Made by a program: the position numbers and the translations under genes. Below are positions 59,208 to 64,000 of a DNA stretch of 64,000 nt, piece by piece (the first letter of the stretch is position 1; every line of letters starts with the position of its first letter). The notes under the pieces are model-generated. The model had not been told where the DNA came from, ran no database searches, and saw only the letters and a list, made by a program, of their open reading frames with translations. Source of the stretch: Gammaproteobacteria bacterium (GTDB lineage Bacteria > Pseudomonadota > Gammaproteobacteria > Burkholderiales > Nitrosomonadaceae); NCBI GenBank assembly GCA_015709615.1, contig CP054179.1:2790001-2854000 (forward strand). Reading direction: 5' to 3'.

Positions 59208-61844
59208 TTATAACGATCTCGCGGTTTCGACGATTTCATAAACTTCCAGTTGATCGCCTATCTGAATATCGTTGAAATTTCTGAGCGATAAGCCGCATTC
59301 AAATCCTTCCCTGACCTCTTTGACGTCATCCTTGAAGCGTTTCAGCGAATCGAGCTCGCAGCTGTGAATGACCAGTCCGTCGCGTAACACCCTGATCAAA
59401 GAATTTCTTTTTACGATACCGTCCAGCACATAGCAGCCTGCAACCACGCCGACTTTCGGGATGCGGTAAATTTCACGGATATCGATCAGCCCGATGATGC
59501 TTTCTTTACGCTCAGGCGACATCAGGCCGGAAAGCGCTGCTTTAATTTCATCAACCGCTTCGTAAATGATATTGTAGTAGCGCACGTCAACGCCAGTAGA
59601 CGCGATCAGTTTGCGCGCGCTGGCGTCCGCGCGCACATTGAAGCCGATGATGACGGCTTTAGATGCCAGCGACAGATTGACATCGGATTCGATAATCGCA
59701 CCCACGCCGCTATGAATGATATTGACCTTGACTTCGTCCGTTGAAATCTTTTGCAACGCATAAGCCAAAGCCTCACAGGAGCCTTGCACGTCGGCTTTGA
59801 TGATGAGGGACAGCACCTTGACGTCTTCTTGCTGATCAAACACGTTTTCAAGTTTTGCCGCCTGTTGCTTGGCAAGTTTCACGTCGCGGTATTTACCTTG
59901 GCGGAATAGCGCGATTTCACGCGCTTTGCGTTCGTCATCGAGCACCAGTACGGTTTCACCCGCCTCGGGCACTTCCGATAATCCTTGAATTTCAACCGGA
60001 ATAGAGGTACCCGCCTGCTTGATCGCTTTGCCGTTTTCATCATTCATGGCGCGCACTTTGCCGAAAACCGCGCCCGCCAGCAACACGTCGCCGCGATGCA
60101 ACGTTCCGGATTGCACCAGGATCGTCGCAACCGGGCCGCGGCCTTTATCCAGTCGTGATTCAATCACAACGCCTTTGGCCGGTGTTTTGGCCGGTGCTTT
60201 CAATTCCAGCACTTCTGCTTGCAGCAGTATACTTTCCAGCAGAGCATCAATGCCTTGCCCGGTTTTTGCCGATACTTCGACAAACATTGTATCGCCGCCC
60301 CAGTCTTCCGGCACCACTTCGTGCGCGACCAGTTCATGCCGGATCCGTTCGGCATTGGCTTCCGGTTTGTCGATTTTATTTACCGCCACGATGATGGGGA
60401 TCTTGGCTGCTTTGGCATGGTGAATAGCTTCGATCGTCTGCGGCATGACGCCATCATCCGCTGCCACCACAAGGATGACAATGTCGGTGATTTTGGTGCC
60501 GCGTGCGCGCATAGCCGTAAAGGCTTCGTGACCCGGTGTGTCGAGAAAAGTGACCATGCCGTGATCGGTTTCCACATGATAAGCGCCGATATGCTGGGTT
60601 ATTCCGCCAGCCTCGCCGCCGGCAACGCGGGTGCGGCGGATATAGTCCAGCAGTGAGGTTTTGCCGTGATCGACATGCCCCATGACCGTAACGACTGGAG
60701 CGCGTGGAGATAATTCCGCTTCGGTGGCGGAGGCTTCATGGTCGGCAAGAAAATTCTCAGGGTTATCGATCTCGGCATATTTTGCGATATGTCCCATTTC
60801 TTCAACCACGATCATGGCCGTATCCTGATCCAGCATTTGATTGATCGTGACCATGCTGCCCATTTTCATCAATACCTTGATGACATCGGCGGCCTTTACC
60901 GACATTTTCTGTGCCAGCGCACTGACGGAAATGGTTTCGGGCACCATGATTTCACGCACGATCGGTTCTGTCGGCGCGGAAAAAGCGTGAATATTCTGTT
61001 CTTCGGCATGCGCCGGTTTGCTGTGTTTGTCTCTACGCGTGCGCCAGCCTTGCTGGCTGTTGGGAAGATCACCGCCGCGGGTTTTTACGCTGCGCTTCTT
61101 GGTGTTTTCATCTTTCCAGACGACTTGCTGCTGCTTGGCTTGCTTCTTCTTTTTATCGGCTTTTTCTTCGGGTTTTACTGCGGGTTTATGCAGCGTCCCG
61201 TCAGTCGAGCCGGGATGTGTATCCTCCATCCGTTGTTCAGGTTCGATTTTCTTTGCGGCTTCCGGTTCCCCTGACGGCGCGGGCTTTGTTACCGGCGGCG
61301 CAGTCTTGATTTCTGCTTCCGGTTCCCCTGTTTTTTTCTTGATCTCTTCTTCTGTCTCGGCTTTTCTGCGCGCTCTTTTTTGTTTGATTTCCTCGGTTTG
61401 GCGCGCAATCAGCTCCGCTTGTTTTCTTGCTTCTTCGTTGCGCAGGGCCAATTGTTCCGCATCGATGACCGGTGTGGGTTCTTTAATCGCCGGAGCGGTG
61501 TCAAGCGGCTTAGCGGTTTCTGGGGAAGTTTCAGCTTCGTCCGTCACGCCGGGTTTCGCTACGACACGTCTTTTTCTGACTTCGACTTGAATTGTTCGCG
61601 GTCTGCCCGTGCTGTCGGATTTTCGTATTTCGGAAGTTTGCCGGCGCGTTAGAGTGATTTTGCTTCTGGTCTCGGTGGCGCCATGTGTTTTTCTTAGATA
61701 GTCGAGTAGCTGCGCTTTATCTTGCTCTGTCAAACTGTCTTCCGCCAGCGTTTTTTTCACACCGGCGGCTTTAAGCTGCTCCAGCAGAACGGCCGGTAAC
61801 AAACCCAGTTCATTAGCAAATTGTTCCACACTCATTTGAGCCAT
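59208..61844 (-). CDS. infB: Translation initiation factor IF-2
   Basis: GTPase of 878 residues that places fMet-tRNA on the 30S subunit. An N-terminal IF2-N domain (about 1-60), a long charged low-complexity linker (about 80-280), a second IF2-N region, then the G domain with VMGHVDHGKTSLLD near residue 387, DTPGHEAF near 433 and NKIDKPEA near 487, and the C-terminal domains that bind initiator tRNA. The whole order is normal. It starts 81 bases after nusA. Confidence 0.97.
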   Translation of the reverse strand: MAQMSVEQFANELGLLPAVLLEQLKAAGVKKTLAEDSLTEQDKAQLLDYLRKTHGATETRSKITLTRRQTSEIRKSDSTGRPRTIQVEVRKRRVVAKPGVTDEAETSPETAKPLDTAPAIKEPTPVIDAEQLALRNEEARKQAELIARQTEEIKQKRARRKAETEEEIKKKTGEPEAEIKTAPPVTKPAPSGEPEAAKKIEPEQRMEDTHPGSTDGTLHKPAVKPEEKADKKKKQAKQQQVVWKDENTKKRSVKTRGGDLPNSQQGWRTRRDKHSKPAHAEEQNIHAFSAPTEPIVREIMVPETISVSALAQKMSVKAADVIKVLMKMGSMVTINQMLDQDTAMIVVEEMGHIAKYAEIDNPENFLADHEASATEAELSPRAPVVTVMGHVDHGKTSLLDYIRRTRVAGGEAGGITQHIGAYHVETDHGMVTFLDTPGHEAFTAMRARGTKITDIVILVVAADDGVMPQTIEAIHHAKAAKIPIIVAVNKIDKPEANAERIRHELVAHEVVPEDWGGDTMFVEVSAKTGQGIDALLESILLQAEVLELKAPAKTPAKGVVIESRLDKGRGPVATILVQSGTLHRGDVLLAGAVFGKVRAMNDENGKAIKQAGTSIPVEIQGLSEVPEAGETVLVLDDERKAREIALFRQGKYRDVKLAKQQAAKLENVFDQQEDVKVLSLIIKADVQGSCEALAYALQKISTDEVKVNIIHSGVGAIIESDVNLSLASKAVIIGFNVRADASARKLIASTGVDVRYYNIIYEAVDEIKAALSGLMSPERKESIIGLIDIREIYRIPKVGVVAGCYVLDGIVKRNSLIRVLRDGLVIHSCELDSLKRFKDDVKEVREGFECGLSLRNFNDIQIGDQLEVYEIVETARSL

Positions 61845-61925
61845 TTATAACCCTTCAACAAACAAAACGACATGCAAGACTTCCAGAAATTAACGTTCCG
61901 GCCGTATTCCAGCCGGTTGCTTGAA

Positions 61926-63398
61926 TCAAGTAAACCATGGTTCACGTGCTTTGATAATTAACCGGTTCGCGCGTTCAATATCGATACCGGTTATCTCGAC
62001 CAGATCATCGGCGGCCAAATCGGCCAGATCGGCTTGCGTGTTAATACCTTTTGCAGCCAATTCGCGCACGATATCGATATCCATCCCTTCTATTGCAAGC
62101 AAATCCTCGGCGACATGCTCAACCTTTTCTTCATTGGCGATAGCATCCGTCAGCAGCGCATTACGCGCGCGATTACGTAGTTCATTGACGGTTTCTTCGT
62201 CCAGCGATTCGATTTCCAGCATCTCATTTAATGGTACGTAAGCCACTTCTTCCAGCGTGACAAAACCCTCTTGCACGAGAATTTCCGCGATTTCCTCATC
62301 AACATCGAGCTTCTGCATAAAGAGCTGGCAGGTTTGCGATGTTTCCTGTTCATGCTTGGCTTTGGACTCATCCACCGTCATGATGTTGAGTTCCCAGCCG
62401 GTCAATTCGGAAGCCAAGCGCACATTCTGTCCGCCGCGGCCGATGGCTTGTGCAAGGTTATCATCATCGACCACGATGTCCATGCTATGTTTTTCTTCAT
62501 CGACCATGATGCTGCTGATTTCTGCGGGTGCCAGCGCATTGATGATAAAAGTCGCGGGATCGTCCGACCACAACACGATATCCACACGCTCTCCGGCCAG
62601 TTCGCTGATAACCGCCTGGACTCTCGAACCGCGCATGCCAACGCAAGTGCCGATTGGGTCGATACGCTGGTCGTTTGATTTGACAGCAATCTTGGCGCGC
62701 GACCCGGGGTCTCGCGCTGCCGCTTTGATTTCCAGTAAACCTTCCTCAATTTCCGGGACTTCCAGTTCAAATAATTTCATCAGAAATTCGGGGGAAATAC
62801 GGGAAAGCTTTAATTGTGGTCCTCTGGCGGCGCGATCCACTTTATGGAGGTAAGCGCGCACCCGGTCACCGACACGCAAATTTTCTTTCGGTATCATCTG
62901 GTCGCGCGGAAGCTCGGCTTCGATTTTTCCGGATTCGATGATGGCATTACCGCGCTCCATGCGCTTGATCGTGCCGGTAATTAAATAATCTCCACGCTCG
63001 AGGAAATCATTCAGTGTTTGTTCGCGTTCGGCGTCGCGTATTTTCTGGAAAATGACCTGTTTTGCCGCCTGTGCTCCGATGCGTCCGAATTCGATGGGCT
63101 CCAGCGGTTTTTCAAGATACTCGCCAAGCTGGATGCCGGCATCGGTTTTTGCCGCGTCACTTAAGGAAATCTGGCGCGCAGGATCTTCCACGGCATCATC
63201 TTCAACAACCAGCCAGCGGCGGAAGGATTGGTGATCTCCTGTGACTCTGTCAATAGAAACACGAGTTTCAATATCCTCTTGAAACCGTTTTTTCGTGGCG
63301 GACGCCAAAGCAAGTTCGAGCGCGCTGAAAACGATTTCTTTTTCCACCGCTTTTTCGCGCGCCAATGCATCAACCAACAGTAAAATTTCCCGGCTCAT
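61926..63398 (-). CDS. nusA: Transcription termination/antitermination factor NusA
   Basis: Protein of 490 residues that binds RNA polymerase and nascent RNA. The N-terminal RNAP-binding domain is followed by an S1 domain (about 135-200, with RGDYLITGTIKRMERGNAII), two KH domains (CVGMRGSRVQAVISELAGER near residue 248, AIGRGGQNVRLASELTGWEL near residue 315), and two acidic C-terminal repeats that end the protein, as in enterobacterial NusA. It lies 29 bases after rimP in the same operon. Confidence 0.97.
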   Translation of the reverse strand: MSREILLLVDALAREKAVEKEIVFSALELALASATKKRFQEDIETRVSIDRVTGDHQSFRRWLVVEDDAVEDPARQISLSDAAKTDAGIQLGEYLEKPLEPIEFGRIGAQAAKQVIFQKIRDAEREQTLNDFLERGDYLITGTIKRMERGNAIIESGKIEAELPRDQMIPKENLRVGDRVRAYLHKVDRAARGPQLKLSRISPEFLMKLFELEVPEIEEGLLEIKAAARDPGSRAKIAVKSNDQRIDPIGTCVGMRGSRVQAVISELAGERVDIVLWSDDPATFIINALAPAEISSIMVDEEKHSMDIVVDDDNLAQAIGRGGQNVRLASELTGWELNIMTVDESKAKHEQETSQTCQLFMQKLDVDEEIAEILVQEGFVTLEEVAYVPLNEMLEIESLDEETVNELRNRARNALLTDAIANEEKVEHVAEDLLAIEGMDIDIVRELAAKGINTQADLADLAADDLVEITGIDIERANRLIIKAREPWFT

Positions 63399-63427
63399 AA
63401 TCCTCCAGCCAAATCTTCTTTATATAC

Positions 63428-63856
63428 CTACAATTTTGGAGCCAAACGCGCTTTTCCAACGTTACTCAATTCAAGATCCAACAATTTCCCTTCGACTTCA
63501 AGTTTTATTATGCCATTATTTACTTCTCGCAAAACGCCCACAAAATTCCGCTGCCCCTGTACTGGAATGCGCAGTTTTAGTTTGATCGTTTCTCCTGTGA
63601 AACGAATAAAATCCGCTTCCTTCCGCAACGGTCTGTCCAATCCGGGGGACGAAACTTCCAATCGGCCGTAGTCGATGTTTTCAACTGCGAACAACCTGCT
63701 CAAATGATTACTGATTGTTACACAGTCATCGATGCTGATACCACCTTCTTTGTCGACAAATATTCTTAATAATTTGTTGTGCGCTAATTGTTCCACTTCG
63801 ACCAGCTCGTAGCCCATTCCCTTTAGAGTCGACTCCAATAATTCCTCTAATGCCAT
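63428..63856 (-). CDS. rimP: RimP, 30S ribosome maturation factor
   Basis: Protein of 142 residues that acts in assembly of the 30S head. From the ATG at 63856 (GGTGGAG upstream) it opens MALEELLESTLKGMGYELVE, with LLRIFVDKEGGISIDDCVTI and VSSPGLDRPLRKEADFIRF as family signatures. A longer frame is an artefact of a leader. First gene of the rimP-nusA-infB-rbfA-truB operon on this strand. A terminator-like hairpin lies only 21 bases upstream of the start. Confidence 0.96.
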   Translation of the reverse strand: MALEELLESTLKGMGYELVEVEQLAHNKLLRIFVDKEGGISIDDCVTISNHLSRLFAVENIDYGRLEVSSPGLDRPLRKEADFIRFTGETIKLKLRIPVQGQRNFVGVLREVNNGIIKLEVEGKLLDLELSNVGKARLAPKL

Positions 63857-63876
63857 AGCTCCACCACAAATAAAAA

Positions 63877-63895
63877 ATGGGCTGAAAAAGCCCAT
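63877..63895 (-). terminator. Terminator-like hairpin in the rimP leader
   Basis: Minus-strand stem ATGGGCT / AGCCCAT (63895-63889 with 63883-63877) around a 5-base loop, followed by a run of six T. It ends 21 bases before the rimP ATG. It could end an upstream gene outside the window or act as an attenuator of the rimP-nusA operon. The 104 bases beyond it to the window end show no gene. Confidence 0.6.
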
Positions 63896-64000
63896 CGAAT
63901 TTATTGATTTTATTTTAACAAATTTTTATAAAATAGGAAACATAAACTTTTGCCAACAGTAATATTTCCAAGCATTTTCAGCGTCTTTCCGGAGCCCCTC

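Overview
The window reads as bacterial chromosome from a betaproteobacterium, most likely an ammonia oxidiser of the Nitrosomonas group. That is inference: it rests on gene orders (ilvB-ilvN-ilvC-psd-pssA-leuA; hfq-hflX-hflK-hflC-hisZ-purA; rimP-nusA-infB-rbfA-truB), short-type histidine synthesis (HisZ), PEP-CTERM/exosortase substrates and a MauG/CcpA-type cytochrome c peroxidase. No amo or hao gene is present to prove it. I saw no tRNA, rRNA, CRISPR array or intact insertion sequence.

Layout. 0-2 kb: end of a biotin operon (bioH partial, bioC, bioD). 2-10 kb: accessory genes, including two PEP-CTERM surface proteins, DUF3175, DUF4177, TM2 and DUF6174 proteins, an EAL-HDOD signalling protein and a CPBP membrane protein. 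10-18 kb: proline iminopeptidase, a patatin lipase with a small coiled-coil partner, a TerC transporter, a universal stress protein, then a cyclic-nucleotide-phosphodiesterase-like enzyme directly upstream of a GAF-PilB/GspE-like ATPase, and a convergent type IV pilin gene with a good sigma-54 promoter. 18-31 kb: glnE, a nitrilase-family amidase, tldD, then branched-chain amino acid genes interleaved with phosphatidylethanolamine synthesis. 31-43 kb: proS, lytic transglycosylase, rppH, cytochrome c peroxidase, hfq-hflX-hflKC, hisZ, purA.

43.3-56.8 kb is a stress-themed block. On the minus strand lie archease, rtcB (RNA ligase), a ribosome hibernation factor fused to a cold-shock domain, nicotinamidase, nicotinate phosphoribosyltransferase, a 32-residue basic ORF, a BCAM0308-like zinc protein, a CBS-pair protein, Lon, an HTH-like protein, DUF2934 and Hsp20. 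On the plus strand lie PolX (polymerase/PHP), a phosphoribosyltransferase and two unknown proteins. The content resembles low-oxygen/stress loci of other betaproteobacteria and suggests a module for dormancy, RNA repair and proteostasis. After it come a PEP-CTERM gene with no usable start codon and the truB-rbfA-infB-nusA-rimP operon on the minus strand.

Features outside ordinary genes: three copies of a ~145-150 bp element with inverted ends (8811-8961, 10979-11124, 44913-45055), a start-less PEP-CTERM gene at 56953-57525, a probable decayed ORF at 17195-17419, and several leader hairpins and small ORFs.
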